From the NCBI GenBank assembly GCA_047030855.1, contig JBKYIJ010000008.1, positions 620,001 to 684,000 on the forward strand: a DNA stretch of 64,000 nucleotides, given 5' to 3'. The notes beneath the pieces are model-generated. The model was not told the DNA's origin and did no database searches. It worked only from the letters and a program-made list of their open reading frames with translations. Origin of the DNA: QVMM01 sp047030855. GTDB lineage: Bacteria; Bacteroidota; Bacteroidia; Bacteroidales; Dysgonomonadaceae. Of the stretch, positions 48,323 through 56,169 are shown one piece after another (the first letter of the stretch is position 1; each line of letters begins with the position of its first letter). The translations under genes and the position numbers were made by a program.

Positions 48323-49440
48323 GAGTTTTTATAAATGCGATACTGGTTCATACATTTCTGAATATATACGTTTTCTGGAAAGGCTGGAAAGCCATTCCCC
48401 CCAAAAAATCTTTCAGAATACCGTTTGTTGCGCTTTTTGTTGCGGAACTGATAATCTACATTGTCGGTTTTGTATATGTTGACGAACTGTCGGATGAAAT
48501 TCTAATTCCTATAATGCGTCTGGGAACGGCATGGATGGTATTTATCCTGTACATGACTATGATGCTGTTGCTCTACGACGTCGTAAAATTTATCGGGCGT
48601 TGGATAAAGAGGATAAGAGAATGCAATTTAGGTTCTGTCTATAAAAAACGGATATATTTTCTGGCTTCTGTTTTAATTGTAGGTATCATCATGCTTCACG
48701 GACATTACCGATTCTGGCATCCTGTCGTAACAGAAAAAAACCTGACAATAAACAAAACCTCTCCGTTAAAGAATCTCAAAGTAGCCATGGTTGCCGATGT
48801 ACATGTCGGTTATCTGATAGACAAAGATATACTCAGCATGTATGTCGATAAAATTATGGAACAAAAACCCGATGTAATTCTTCTCGTCGGCGATATTATC
48901 GACTACAACCTCGATCCAGTCGAAAAACAACATATGGAAGAGGAATTCCGGCGGTTAAATGCGCCTTACGGAGTGTATGCGGTTACAGGAAATCACGAAT
49001 ACAGGCTGAATGCCGAAGAAAAAATAAAATGGTTAAGCCAAAAGGCAGGACTGACCGTACTTCGGGATTCGGTGGTTAAAGTTGCCGATGCTTTTTACAT
49101 AGTCGGCAGAGAAGATGATAAATTTCAAGGCAGGAAAGAACTGAGCGAACTGATGTCAAACGTGGATAAAAATTATCCTGTAATCGTAATGAACCATGAA
49201 CCTCACCGCCTTTACGAGGAATCGGACGCAGGAGCGGATCTGGTGGTTTTCGGACATACTCATAACGGACAACTGTTTCCGTATAATATTTTAATTAATC
49301 TAATCTACGAAGTCGGACACGGATATAAAAAGAAAGAGAATACTCATATTTACGTGACTTCGGGGCTTGGATTGTCAGGACCGCAATACAGAATCGGGAC
49401 TATATCGGAAATTGTAGTACTTAATCTTAATTTTGAGTAA
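48319..49440 (+). CDS. Membrane metallophosphoesterase (second of tandem pair)
   Basis: A 373-residue paralogue of the preceding gene: four N-terminal membrane helices (about 1-125) and a calcineurin-like domain with MVADVHVGYLID, LLVGDIIDYN, VTGNHEYRLN, VMNHEPHRLYEES and VFGHTHNGQLFP. All metal-binding residues are present. Its start overlaps the upstream stop (ATGA), so both are made together. It converges with the AspT-like transporter gene. Two copies side by side suggest a recent duplication followed by divergence, or a heteromeric enzyme. Confidence 0.88.
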   Translation: MRVFINAILVHTFLNIYVFWKGWKAIPPKKSFRIPFVALFVAELIIYIVGFVYVDELSDEILIPIMRLGTAWMVFILYMTMMLLLYDVVKFIGRWIKRIRECNLGSVYKKRIYFLASVLIVGIIMLHGHYRFWHPVVTEKNLTINKTSPLKNLKVAMVADVHVGYLIDKDILSMYVDKIMEQKPDVILLVGDIIDYNLDPVEKQHMEEEFRRLNAPYGVYAVTGNHEYRLNAEEKIKWLSQKAGLTVLRDSVVKVADAFYIVGREDDKFQGRKELSELMSNVDKNYPVIVMNHEPHRLYEESDAGADLVVFGHTHNGQLFPYNILINLIYEVGHGYKKKENTHIYVTSGLGLSGPQYRIGTISEIVVLNLNFE

Positions 49441-49446
49441 AAAGGA

Positions 49447-51129
49447 CTAAGACAGGAACAAAAGCAGGATTATTTGTACCGATATCAGACGCACGAAAGT
49501 AGAAGCAGGATAAACCGTAGCATACGCAACAGAAGGCTCGTCATCGTCTATAATTGAGTTCGCATAATTCAAAGCCATCGGGTTTGCCATACTTCCGCAC
49601 AGCATTCCGACGCTTTCCGAATAATCGGTTTTAAACATCTTCATCGCAGCCCAGCCGACTATCAATACAGGCACTATGGTCAAACAAAAACCGATGCCTA
49701 TCCACATCATTCCGTCGCCGTGAAATACGGTTTCGAAAAAATCAGCACCTGCATCTATTCCAAGACAAGCCAGATAAACGACTATTCCGAACTGGCGAAG
49801 CATAAGGTTTGCGCTTTGGGTTGTATAAGTGGCAATATGAAAACGCGGACCGAAAGCACCCATCAGTATACCGACAATGATAGGTCCGCCTGCAATCCCC
49901 AATTTCACGGGGACGCTCAGATTAAGGAAAGGCAAAGGCAAGCTTCCCAAAATAAGACCCAGAACGACGCCTAAAAAGATAGCGATCAGATTAGGTTCTT
50001 TCAGTCGCTTGATTTCGTTACCTAAAATTTTGGCAACGTTGTCGATAGATGCGGCTTCTCCGACAATTGTTATTTTATCTCCGATCTGCAATGCCAAGGA
50101 AGGCGAAGGAAGCAAGTCTATCCCAGCTCGGTTGACACGGGTAATGTTTATTCCGTAAAGATTTCGGAGTTTCAGATGCCCGAGTTTCATTCCGTTAACC
50201 TTTCCACGAGTTACGATTATACGGCGTGAAACCAAATGGCTGTTGTCTATGCGGTTCCAGTCTATGTCTTCTTTGTTCCAGTCCACATTTTCCTGTTCGC
50301 CGAAAAGAATTTTTATGCTCTCGACATCCGACTTGACGGTGATTACTAAAAGATGATCGTGCAGATCGAGCTTCGTTTCGGATGTAGGAATGGTAACTTT
50401 CCCTTCTTTCCAAACACGGGAGATAACAAACTTTTTAGGCGAAAGCTTCATCACCTCAAGGATGGTTTTGCCTGCTATCGCAGGGTTTGTTACCTGAAAT
50501 TCGCCTATGTATGCTTTCGTGTCTTTCTTCTGTTCTCCATTGGCGTTCTCGGATTGATTTTTACCCGAAAATTTACTCATTATAACGATTGCCAAAATAA
50601 CGCCGATTACGCCTAAAGGATATGCAACCGCACAGGCAGACGCCATGTCGGATATGGCTTTGGAGTCATTCGGGAGTATTTGCCTCAAAGTATCCTGAGC
50701 CGCTCCCAAAACGGGCGTATTGGTAACTGCTCCCGAAAGTATGCCCAATACGTTCGGCAACGAAATATCGCAAGTCCAATGAAAAACAAGAGCCATCACC
50801 GTACCCAGCAAAATTACGGCAAACGATAAGAGATTCAGTTTCAAACCGCCTTTCTTGAAAGAGGAGAAAAAACCCGGACCGACCTGCAATCCTAATGCGT
50901 ATACGAATATGATCAGCCCGAAATTCTGGGCAAAATGGAGAATGTCTTTATCAATGTTTATTCCGAAATGCCCGACGAGTATTCCGACAAAAAAAACAAA
51001 AGTAATCCCGAGTGAGATATTAAACAGCTTAATTTTGCCAAGCTGTAAGCCTACAACAGCCACCGTCAGTATTACTATAATTGCCTGAATAACCGAAGGT
51101 TGCAGAATCGTTTGCGATAACCAATCCAT
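49447..51129 (-). CDS. AspT/YidE-family putative transporter with RCK_C domains
   Basis: A 560-residue protein of the aspartate:alanine exchanger (AAE) family. Two blocks of about five membrane helices each (about 10-190 and 375-560) flank a central soluble region with two TrkA-C/RCK_C domains (about 210-290 and 295-375; VISRVWKEGKVTIPTSETKL and GDKITIVGEAASIDNVAKIL). The paired AspT-like motifs LGLQVGPGFFSSFKKGG and LGIDAGADFFETVF are visible. Transport of a dicarboxylate or amino acid is inferred; many Bacteroidota encode such a YidE-like protein of unknown substrate. Confidence 0.9.
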   Translation of the reverse strand: MDWLSQTILQPSVIQAIIVILTVAVVGLQLGKIKLFNISLGITFVFFVGILVGHFGINIDKDILHFAQNFGLIIFVYALGLQVGPGFFSSFKKGGLKLNLLSFAVILLGTVMALVFHWTCDISLPNVLGILSGAVTNTPVLGAAQDTLRQILPNDSKAISDMASACAVAYPLGVIGVILAIVIMSKFSGKNQSENANGEQKKDTKAYIGEFQVTNPAIAGKTILEVMKLSPKKFVISRVWKEGKVTIPTSETKLDLHDHLLVITVKSDVESIKILFGEQENVDWNKEDIDWNRIDNSHLVSRRIIVTRGKVNGMKLGHLKLRNLYGINITRVNRAGIDLLPSPSLALQIGDKITIVGEAASIDNVAKILGNEIKRLKEPNLIAIFLGVVLGLILGSLPLPFLNLSVPVKLGIAGGPIIVGILMGAFGPRFHIATYTTQSANLMLRQFGIVVYLACLGIDAGADFFETVFHGDGMMWIGIGFCLTIVPVLIVGWAAMKMFKTDYSESVGMLCGSMANPMALNYANSIIDDDEPSVAYATVYPASTFVRLISVQIILLLFLS

Positions 51130-51149
51130 TTCTTTTCGAATAATTCCCG

Positions 51150-51157
51150 CAAAGGTA
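51150..51157 (-). promoter_or_regulatory. -7 box for the AspT-like gene
   Basis: TACCTTTG on the minus strand, about 20 bases before the ATG at 51129; exact TAnnTTTG match. Confidence 0.45.
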
Positions 51158-51195
51158 GGACTTTCTTTTTGAATAACAATCTCTGTAAGATTTAT

Positions 51196-51924
51196 TTACA
51201 GATATCTTACCTCCTTGAAGGCATACCTTCTGGCTTCTCCTGCTTCAGTTTCCAGAATAAGATGTCCGTCAGACTCTACGTCCTTTATTCTTGCCATAAA
51301 AGAACCTCGTGTATCGGAATATGGGAAAAACCCGTCTTGCCTGTACAAATTTCCTTTGTAAAAATCTGCAATCTGTTCTTTTTTTGTACTGACAGATTTA
51401 TAATAACGAAAAATGGTTTTGTGTATATCATCCAGAATATCAATCCGATTATGTTCTTGTCCCGTAACTTGGTTCAATGAAACAGGATTGGGAGCATCGC
51501 TCTTGAAACATGCCTGATTAATATTAATACCTATGCCAATAATTGAACTTTCAATCGCATCGTCCATCAAATTATTTTCTATTATGAACCCGCATATCTT
51601 TTTATCTTTCCAATAGATATCGTTAGGCCATTTTACCGATATGCTGTCTGAATATTTCGAAAGAACTTCAAGAATTGATACGGAAACAACCTGAGACAGA
51701 ATAAACTGTTCTTTTATCTCAACCTGCCGTGGATACAATATCATACTAAATAGAAGATTTTCTCCGTCTTCCGACTCCCACGAATTTCCCCTTTGTCCTC
51801 TGCCGGCAGTCTGAAAGTCTGCCAGAACCGTATAGCCTTCGGGAAGGTTTTGCTCTTTTGCCAGATTTTTCAGAAAAGTATTGGTAGAATCAGTTTCGGA
51901 TATATGCAGCAGATAGTTATTCAT
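51196..51924 (-). CDS. birA: Biotin--[acetyl-CoA-carboxylase] ligase
   Basis: A 242-residue monofunctional (class I) biotin protein ligase without a DNA-binding domain. The catalytic pieces are ADFQTAGRGQRGNSWESEDG (biotin/ATP loop), VSVKWPNDIYWKDKKICGFI and IIGIGININQACF. A small C-terminal SH3-like domain ends the protein (GSFMARIKDVESDGHLILET). It attaches biotin to carboxylase carrier proteins via biotinyl-AMP. It overlaps the MmcQ gene by eight bases. Confidence 0.93.
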   Translation of the reverse strand: MNNYLLHISETDSTNTFLKNLAKEQNLPEGYTVLADFQTAGRGQRGNSWESEDGENLLFSMILYPRQVEIKEQFILSQVVSVSILEVLSKYSDSISVKWPNDIYWKDKKICGFIIENNLMDDAIESSIIGIGININQACFKSDAPNPVSLNQVTGQEHNRIDILDDIHKTIFRYYKSVSTKKEQIADFYKGNLYRQDGFFPYSDTRGSFMARIKDVESDGHLILETEAGEARRYAFKEVRYL

Positions 51925-52276
51925 AATACGCTTCCCTCAGCTTTTTAGGAAGTTTTTTTATAACTTCTTCAACCGAATGATCTATCCATTTCTGAATTTC
52001 GTTCTCCGAAGCATCACCGTTCAGATAGACTGTATTCCAATATTTTTTATTGGCATGGTATCCGGGAACGACGCTCGAATATTTCTCCCGCAATTCTATT
52101 GCTTTCTCAGGATCACATTTCAGATTTACGGCAAACTGCCCGTCTCTCGGTTCTAAGAATGTGTAAGCAAACATCTTCCCCAAGACTTTAAAAACCAAAG
52201 TGTCTTCATCAAAAGGGAAACATTCTTCCGATCCTTTTACGGACAAACAATACTCTCTTAATTCTTCTATATTCAT
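51917..52276 (-). CDS. MmcQ/YjbR family protein
   Basis: A 119-residue protein of the MmcQ/YjbR family (PF04237), which has a double-wing DNA-binding-like fold. Seen: CLSVKGSEECFPFDEDTLVF, VNLKCDPEKAIELREKY, SVVPGYHANKKYWNTVYL and DHSVEEVIKKLPKKLREAY. Full length for the family. Function is not established. It sits between yraN-like and birA genes in one minus-strand operon. Confidence 0.9.
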   Translation of the reverse strand: MNIEELREYCLSVKGSEECFPFDEDTLVFKVLGKMFAYTFLEPRDGQFAVNLKCDPEKAIELREKYSSVVPGYHANKKYWNTVYLNGDASENEIQKWIDHSVEEVIKKLPKKLREAYYE

Positions 52277-52282
52277 AAATAC

Positions 52283-52648
52283 TTAATTTAGCGGAGCAAA
52301 AAACGCATCATCAATATGATGTATTGTATAATCTTTACCTTTGAACAATATTGAAATCACATCGAAGCGGACAGGCAAATCAATATCATTCTCTTGGACA
52401 TAATAATCGGCTGCTTCCGTCATGTTTCTGATCCTTCTTTCATCTACCGCGTCTTCGGGTTGTCCCCAGTGATCGGAAGTTCGGGTTTTCACTTCCACAA
52501 AAACGATGTAATCGGAACTTTTGACAATCAAATCAATTTCGATCCTTCCACATCTCCAATTACGGGATACTAAGATATACCCTTCGTCAATCAGAAATTT
52601 TGCAGCCAAGTCCTCTCCTACTCTTCCCAGATCATTATGTTCAGCCAT
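52283..52648 (-). CDS. YraN family (UPF0102) protein
   Basis: A 121-residue protein with an endonuclease-like fold (PF02021). The family motifs are NDLGRVGEDLAAKFLIDEGY, LVSRNWRCGRIEIDLIVKSS and VFVEVKTRTSDHWGQPEDAV, where the Glu-Asp-ExK residues of the restriction-enzyme-like site lie. Function is unresolved; often near rnhB or, as here, small housekeeping genes. First gene of the yraN-MmcQ-birA operon, with a promoter box just upstream. Confidence 0.92.
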   Translation of the reverse strand: MAEHNDLGRVGEDLAAKFLIDEGYILVSRNWRCGRIEIDLIVKSSDYIVFVEVKTRTSDHWGQPEDAVDERRIRNMTEAADYYVQENDIDLPVRFDVISILFKGKDYTIHHIDDAFFAPLN

Positions 52649-52673
52649 TTATTATCACGTCTTTCTTTAAGAG

Positions 52674-52700
52674 CAAATATAAATATTTCGTTTATATTTG
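52674..52700. promoter_or_regulatory. Palindromic divergent promoter (two -7 boxes)
   Basis: CAAATATA at 52674-52681 is TATATTTG on the minus strand, 25 bases before the yraN-like start. TATATTTG at 52693-52700 faces the LicD gene. The two boxes form an inverted repeat, so the operons are driven from one compact region. Confidence 0.55.
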
Positions 52701-52721
52701 TATGAATATCGCAATGCAATA

Positions 52722-53519
52722 ATGAGTGAAGATTTAAGCGCATACAATCCCGAAGGTTCGGAACTCCGAATACTGCAACTCCGCATGCTCGAAATACTGG
52801 AAGTGGTAGATTCTATCTGTCGCAAGCATAATCTTACTTACTGGATAAGCGGAGGAACTTTGCTGGGCGCTGTCAGGCACGGCGGATTCATTCCGTGGGA
52901 CGATGACATCGACATAGAGTTATTGTTGCCCGATTATTACAAATTATTGAGAATACTCAAAAAAGAGCTTCCCGATAATTTATATCTTCAAACTCCGAAG
53001 GAAAAAGGTTACAGAATGTTGTTTTCTAAAATAAGGGACAGAAACTCCATTGTCCATACCGAAGAGGATGATAATGCTCCTTATAAAGAAAAAGGCATTT
53101 TCATAGATATATTTCCCGAAGAAAGGAGTTACAGAGGACTTAAAAGCTTCGTCGATTTTTTCTACGGACGATCTTTCCGCCGCCTGAAAAGAGGAAAACC
53201 GTTTCACTCATTAAAATACTTCTACGAATATTCGGTTTCCCTGTTCTTATATCCTGCCGGTTATTTTTTTGGCATGCTGGCAAGGCTGATATGCAGCATT
53301 ACCAAACCCGATAATATCCTGCACAGCTACGGAATAGGAAATTCAACCAATCACAATGCGAAGTATATGTTCCCCGTAAAACTTATAATTTTTGAAGGGA
53401 AAAGTTTTTTTGCACCCAACGATCCTGACACGTATCTGACAAATCAATACGGCGATTATATGCAAGTCCCGCCGAAAGAGAAACGCGCAATCCATTTCAC
53501 TAAAGCGGAATATCTATAA
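52722..53519 (+). CDS. LicD-family phosphotransferase
   Basis: A LicD (PF04991) protein of 265 residues from the ATG at 52722, chosen over the ATG at 52698 because the latter would lie on the likely transcription start. The core motif is YWISGGTLLGAVRHGGFIPW followed by DDDIDIELL (about 45-70), then LYLQTPKEKGYRMLFSKIRD. LicD enzymes move phosphocholine or similar phospho-groups from CDP donors onto surface glycans. No choline import or activation genes are visible nearby, so the donor is unknown. Confidence 0.87.
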   Translation: MSEDLSAYNPEGSELRILQLRMLEILEVVDSICRKHNLTYWISGGTLLGAVRHGGFIPWDDDIDIELLLPDYYKLLRILKKELPDNLYLQTPKEKGYRMLFSKIRDRNSIVHTEEDDNAPYKEKGIFIDIFPEERSYRGLKSFVDFFYGRSFRRLKRGKPFHSLKYFYEYSVSLFLYPAGYFFGMLARLICSITKPDNILHSYGIGNSTNHNAKYMFPVKLIIFEGKSFFAPNDPDTYLTNQYGDYMQVPPKEKRAIHFTKAEYL

Positions 53520-53524
53520 GTAAT

Positions 53525-54628
53525 TTATTGCCACTCGTTTATAGCATCAATGATATAATTTATTTCAGCATCAGTCATTCCTAAAAACAGGGGCAGGCTC
53601 AACACTTCGCCGCATATCTTTTCTGTCAGGGGAAAACTCAAATGTTGCAGTTCTTTATACGCATTTTGTTTGTGTATGGGCGTTGGATAATGAATCTGCG
53701 TTTCGATTCCTTTTTCCGATAAATATTTTTTTAAACGATCGCGTTCTTCCGTTCGAATCACATAAAGGTGATAGGAATGTTCTTCTTCATTCTTAATTTT
53801 CGGAAGTATCACTTTAGGGTTTAAAATATTGGAAGAATATTTTTTAGCCATATCTTTCCTCTTCTGCACATCCCGATCGAGATATTTAAGCTTCACGGAT
53901 AATATTGCCGCCTGAATCTCGTCAAGTCTCGAGTTAATGCCCTTGTATTCGTGTACGTATTTTTTCACCGATCCGTAGTTGGCAACAGATCGGATTACGT
54001 TTGCCAGTTCCTCGTCATTCGTTGTTATCGCACCGCCATCGCCATAGGCTCCCAGATTTTTAGTCGGGTAAAAACTAAATGCCGCTGCATCGCACAGGGT
54101 TCCGACTTTTTTATTTTTATAGATGCTGCCGTGTGCTTGAGCGGCATCGTCAATTAATTTCAGATTATGTTTTCGTGCAATAACCTGCAAAGCGTCCATA
54201 TCACAAACCCTGCCATATAAATGGACAGCCAATATGGCTTTAGTTTTGGAAGTGATCTTTTTCTCTACCTCAATGGGCTCTATGTTGTATGTATTAATAT
54301 CGGGTTCTGCCATGACAGGCGTCAGCCCGCTGTCGGAAACAGCCAGAACGGTTGCTATGTAAGTATTTGCCGGAACAATTATTTCATCTCCGTCATTAAA
54401 TATTCCCATTTCTTTATAAGCAAGAAGGATAATCCGTATTGCTTCCAATCCGTTGCCGACTCCGATGCAATGATTTGCTTCACAATAACCGGAAAACTTT
54501 TCCTCGAACTTTTTACATTCTTCGCCCAATATATACCAGCCTGATCGCAATACATGCAAAGCTGCATTTTCTATCTCATTCTGATATATTAAATTAGTCC
54601 GTTTCAGATCTAAAAAAGGAATATTCAT
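53525..54628 (-). CDS. DegT/DnrJ/EryC1/StrS sugar aminotransferase
   Basis: A 367-residue PLP-dependent aminotransferase. The start at 54628 (MNIPFLDLKRTN, the usual family opening) is preferred to 54670, whose extra 14 residues lack family similarity and cover a promoter box at 54648-54655. Motifs are CIGVGNGLEAIRIILLAY, VIDDAAQAHGSIYKNKKVG-type LIDDAAQAHGSIYKN, and the PLP lysine in AFSFYPTKNLGAYGDGGAIT. It resembles the FdtB/WlaRG-type enzymes for dTDP-3-amino-sugars. It lies apart from the main polysaccharide cluster and converges with LicD. Confidence 0.88.
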   Translation of the reverse strand: MNIPFLDLKRTNLIYQNEIENAALHVLRSGWYILGEECKKFEEKFSGYCEANHCIGVGNGLEAIRIILLAYKEMGIFNDGDEIIVPANTYIATVLAVSDSGLTPVMAEPDINTYNIEPIEVEKKITSKTKAILAVHLYGRVCDMDALQVIARKHNLKLIDDAAQAHGSIYKNKKVGTLCDAAAFSFYPTKNLGAYGDGGAITTNDEELANVIRSVANYGSVKKYVHEYKGINSRLDEIQAAILSVKLKYLDRDVQKRKDMAKKYSSNILNPKVILPKIKNEEEHSYHLYVIRTEERDRLKKYLSEKGIETQIHYPTPIHKQNAYKELQHLSFPLTEKICGEVLSLPLFLGMTDAEINYIIDAINEWQ

Positions 54629-54647
54629 ATCTTTGTTGTTTGAAATA

Positions 54648-54655
54648 CAAATATA
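54648..54655 (-). promoter_or_regulatory. -7 box for the aminotransferase gene
   Basis: TATATTTG on the minus strand, 20 bases before the ATG at 54628 and inside the longer frame, supporting the shorter start. Confidence 0.5.
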
Positions 54656-54718
54656 ATGTTTGTGTTGCAATCATACTCTTTTATTTAGAAGTAATTAATT
54701 ACGCATAAAAATAGGAAT

Positions 54719-55606
54719 ATGCAATTATTGGAACTACATGACTGGGCTGATTACGAACTGATTGACAGCGGAAACTACGAAAAACTGGAACGTTTCGGAA
54801 GATATATATTATCACGCCCCGAACCGCAGGCGGTTTGGAATAAAACGTTGCCTGACAGCGAATGGAGCAGAATGTCGGATGCTGTTTTCAAAAAAGAAAA
54901 ATCGTCAAACAGTGATAATGAACGCGGAAAGTGGATACTGAAGAAAGGAATGCCCGAACAATGGTTTATCAATTACAACTACAAAGGGATGAAACTGAGA
55001 TTTCGATTAGGGTTGACTTCTTTTAAGCACGTTGGCATATTTCCCGAACAATGTGAAAACTGGAACTTCATATACGATACGATCAAGGGCTTTAAACGAA
55101 CCGATATTTCCGTACTGAACCTCTTTGCCTATACAGGCGGTGCATCTGTTGCAGCCAAAAGTGCAGGAGCAGACGTCACACACGTCGACTCCGTGAAACA
55201 GGTCGTAACATGGTCTCGCGAAAACATGGAAGCATCGGGTTTGGAGAACATCAGATGGGTAGTAGAAGACGTATTGAAATTTTGTAATCGCGAAGTTAAG
55301 CGGGGGAAAAAATATAACGGAATAATTCTCGATCCTCCCGCTTACGGAAGAGGTCCGAACGGGGAAAAATGGATTCTGGAAGACAATATTGCAGAATTGA
55401 TGAGTTTATGCAGAAATCTGTTATCAGAGCAGGACTCATTCCTTATATTAAATCTTTATTCGATGGGCTTTTCTTCGATCATCGCAGAGAATCTGATTAA
55501 AGATTATTTTCCGGAAGTAAAACATTGCCAGTACGGTGAATTACTTATTCCCGATCATTCTTTGAAACGTTTGCCTTTAAGCGTATACGCAAGATTTGTA
55601 AAATAA
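54719..55606 (+). CDS. Class I SAM-dependent methyltransferase (RlmI/RlmK-like)
   Basis: A 295-residue methyltransferase related to PF10672 (RlmI/RlmK C-terminal domain). It starts LLELHDWADYELIDSGNYEK, with SAM-binding LNLFAYTGGASVAAKSAGAD (about 137-156), VTHVDSVKQVVTWSRENM and the catalytic motif IILDPPAYGRGPNGEKW (about 202-218). No PUA or THUMP RNA-binding domain is present, so the target may be rRNA or another substrate. Upstream of tRNA-Met. Confidence 0.85.
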   Translation: MQLLELHDWADYELIDSGNYEKLERFGRYILSRPEPQAVWNKTLPDSEWSRMSDAVFKKEKSSNSDNERGKWILKKGMPEQWFINYNYKGMKLRFRLGLTSFKHVGIFPEQCENWNFIYDTIKGFKRTDISVLNLFAYTGGASVAAKSAGADVTHVDSVKQVVTWSRENMEASGLENIRWVVEDVLKFCNREVKRGKKYNGIILDPPAYGRGPNGEKWILEDNIAELMSLCRNLLSEQDSFLILNLYSMGFSSIIAENLIKDYFPEVKHCQYGELLIPDHSLKRLPLSVYARFVK

Positions 55607-55680
55607 TTTATCAGTCTCATTTGTGTATTTGAATAAAAAGCCGTAATATTGCATCCGATTTTGAGAGAAAATCTCGATCA

Positions 55681-55754
55681 GGTCCCTTAGCTCAGTTGGT
55701 TAGAGCATCTGACTCATAATCAGGGGGTCGTTGGTTCAAGCCCAACAGGGACCA
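55681..55754 (+). tRNA. tRNA with CAT anticodon (Met, elongator type)
   Basis: A 74-base cloverleaf: acceptor GGTCCCT with AGGGACC plus discriminator A; D-arm TAGCTCAGTTGGTTAGAGC; anticodon arm TCTGA-CTCATAA-TCAGG with CAT; T-arm GTTGG-TTCAAGC-CCAAC. The 3' CCA is not encoded in full. The first acceptor pair is G-C, so it is not the initiator form; tRNA-Ile with lysidine-modified CAT cannot be ruled out by eye. Confidence 0.93.
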
Positions 55755-55793
55755 CGAAAGCCGAAGCCAACGTTCGGTCAAAATTAAGAAAAG

Positions 55794-55827
55794 CCTTCTA
55801 AATATTTAATTTAGAGGGTTTTTTTAG
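55794..55827 (+). terminator. Terminator after tRNA
   Basis: Stem CCTTCTAAAT with ATTTAGAGGG (one G-T pair) followed by a seven-T run. Confidence 0.7.
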
Positions 55828-56072
55828 TTTTTGTAAACATCTGTCTGGTCATCTTTCATATTTGAAAAAGCCAATCTAAAGTCAAAAAACGTTACTAAAA
55901 CGTTACTATTCTCCAGAAGCTATTTTTAGTAATGGATACGGAAATAAAATCCTCATTTACTTCAAGTTGCCGCAGAGTTGACTGTCATTTTTCAAAAGAA
56001 AAGAACAAAAATTTGTACCCAATAATATACATTGATGTACCAGAATAATAATACAAAAACGGAGCTATTTTT

Positions 56073-56100
56073 AAAGCAACCTTTTTGGGTTGCTTTTTTT
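56073..56100 (+). terminator. Orphan terminator
   Basis: AGCAACC (56075-56081) pairs with GGTTGCT (56088-56094), five-T loop, then eight T. No intact gene lies upstream on this strand, so it probably ended a lost gene. Confidence 0.65.
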
Positions 56101-56169
56101 GATGTCTGTCGGACAAATTATTTTTATATTTTCAATTCATTGTTAAAATAAATTGAATAATTAATTATT

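Larger units (their letters stand above)
55755..56168. other. Scarred integration region downstream of the tRNA
   Basis: No intact gene between the tRNA and the IS. It holds two terminators (55794-55827 and 56073-56100), a pair of direct repeats ACGTTACTA at 55889-55897 and 55900-55908 like those found before Bacteroidales tyrosine integrases, and at about 55932-56048 a 38-codon frame with CHFSKEKNKNLYPIIYIDV, faintly like the N-terminal arm-binding part of such integrases. It is best read as the remains of an element once integrated at this tRNA. Confidence 0.35.
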
